Part shown: positions 6,213 to 6,377 of the stretch, piece after piece | How the letters are laid out: every line of letters begins with the position of its first letter | Numbering within the stretch: position 1 is the stretch's first letter | Source: Leyella stercorea | GTDB taxonomy: Bacteria; Bacteroidota; Bacteroidia; Bacteroidales; Bacteroidaceae | Assembly: GCF_019052365.1 (NCBI RefSeq) | Contig: NZ_JAHQUY010000109.1 | Span: forward strand, 1 to 6,377 | Direction of reading: 5' to 3' | Length of the DNA stretch: 6,377 nucleotides | Notes under the pieces: generated by a model | The model's database searches: none | Told to the model about the DNA's origin: nothing | The model's input: the letters and a program-made list of their open reading frames with translations, nothing else | Translations under genes and position numbers: made by a program

Positions 6213-6294
6213 GTAGCGGAGGTCTCCGGCCTCCGCAGCACCAAGACAGATAGCTGTTATTTAGGATGCTGCGGAGGCCGGAGACCTCCGCTAC
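6213..6294. repeat. Perfect 28-bp inverted repeat, REP/BIME-like; possible bidirectional terminator
   Basis: The left arm (6213-6240) and right arm (6267-6294) are exact reverse complements over 28 bp, with a 26-bp loop (6241-6266). Pairing stops at both ends. The arms are about 70% GC inside AT-rich DNA. Each arm is itself a dyad: in the left one GCGGAGG (6216-6222) pairs with CCTCCGC (6230-6236) across TCTCCGG. The RNA or DNA can therefore fold as one long hairpin or two short ones, as in paired REP elements (BIMEs). The loop holds a small nested ACAG/CTGT stem (6246-6249, 6254-6257). It begins 40 bp after the porin stop. TTTATT follows the right arm, and on the other strand TTTTTAAC lies some 14 nt beyond the left arm, so termination in one or both directions is plausible. 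There is no transposase and no second copy in the window; whether it is a dispersed repeat cannot be seen here. Confidence 0.85.
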
Positions 6295-6306
6295 TTTATT
6301 AACTTG

Positions 6307-6377
6307 TTATTTTATAAAGATATATTGCTGTCCGCTAAAACTTTTCATACAAAATAAATTAGGGCTGACACTTCTCA
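6307..6377 (-). CDS. Possible 3' end of a converging gene (weak)
   Basis: On the minus strand one frame is open from the window edge to TAA at 6309-6307, giving 22 residues that end MKSFSGQQYIFIK. A protein end here would make the porin and this gene converge on the inverted repeat, a usual place for a shared terminator. Twenty-odd open codons are not proof of coding, and another minus-strand frame (stop at 6361-6359) could equally be the end of a gene. On the plus strand this tail has no ATG and no full TAnnTTTG element. Confidence 0.15.
   Translation of the reverse strand, partial: RSVSPNLFCMKSFSGQQYIFIK

Noticed and set aside
1..6377. Search for tRNA, rRNA, CRISPR arrays, transposases, integrases and tandem repeats
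   Set aside because: None was seen by reading; apart from the inverted repeat at 6213-6294 the window is ordinary gene and spacer DNA.

Overview
The window looks like chromosomal DNA of a Bacteroidales bacterium, most likely in or near Prevotellaceae. Three things point there: a Bacteroidetes-only putative porin (Porin_10 type), a lipoprotein BamD of the Bacteroidetes type, and promoter candidates that fit the Bacteroidetes sigma-ABfr pattern (TTTG, 19-20 bp, TAnnTTTG) instead of TTGACA/TATAAT. Most starts have no Shine-Dalgarno sequence, also typical of the phylum. The core genes are moderately GC-rich (about 55-60% in sampled lines), while the spacers and the left edge are very AT-rich.

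Layout. At the left edge (2-217, minus strand) lies the first 72 codons of an AT-rich gene for a secreted, probably outer-membrane beta-barrel protein, cut by the window end. It follows bamD (246-1070, minus strand) after 28 bp, with a 7-bp hairpin over the bamD stop codon. bamD and uvrB (1357-3426, plus strand) are transcribed divergently from a 286-bp AT-rich spacer. That spacer holds one good promoter candidate for each direction, and the uvrB leader contains a palindrome and a 9-bp hairpin. uvrB is complete. After a 122-bp spacer with a -7 element, a two-gene unit follows: an 88-residue, two-helix membrane protein (3549-3815) and, 8 bp later, a 782-residue putative porin (3824-6172). Behind the porin is a perfect 28-bp inverted repeat (6213-6294). 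Beyond it is AT-rich DNA that may hold the end of a converging minus-strand gene.

Biology. Three of the five genes concern the outer membrane: BamD is part of the machine that inserts beta-barrels, and the porin and the left-edge protein are likely clients of it. uvrB is the nucleotide excision repair damage-verification helicase and is functionally unrelated to its neighbours. I see no phage, CRISPR, transposase, tRNA or rRNA and no clear candidate for a new multi-gene system. The least ordinary items are the long GC-rich inverted repeat, the structured uvrB leader, the small membrane protein tied to the porin, and the compositional break at the left edge.
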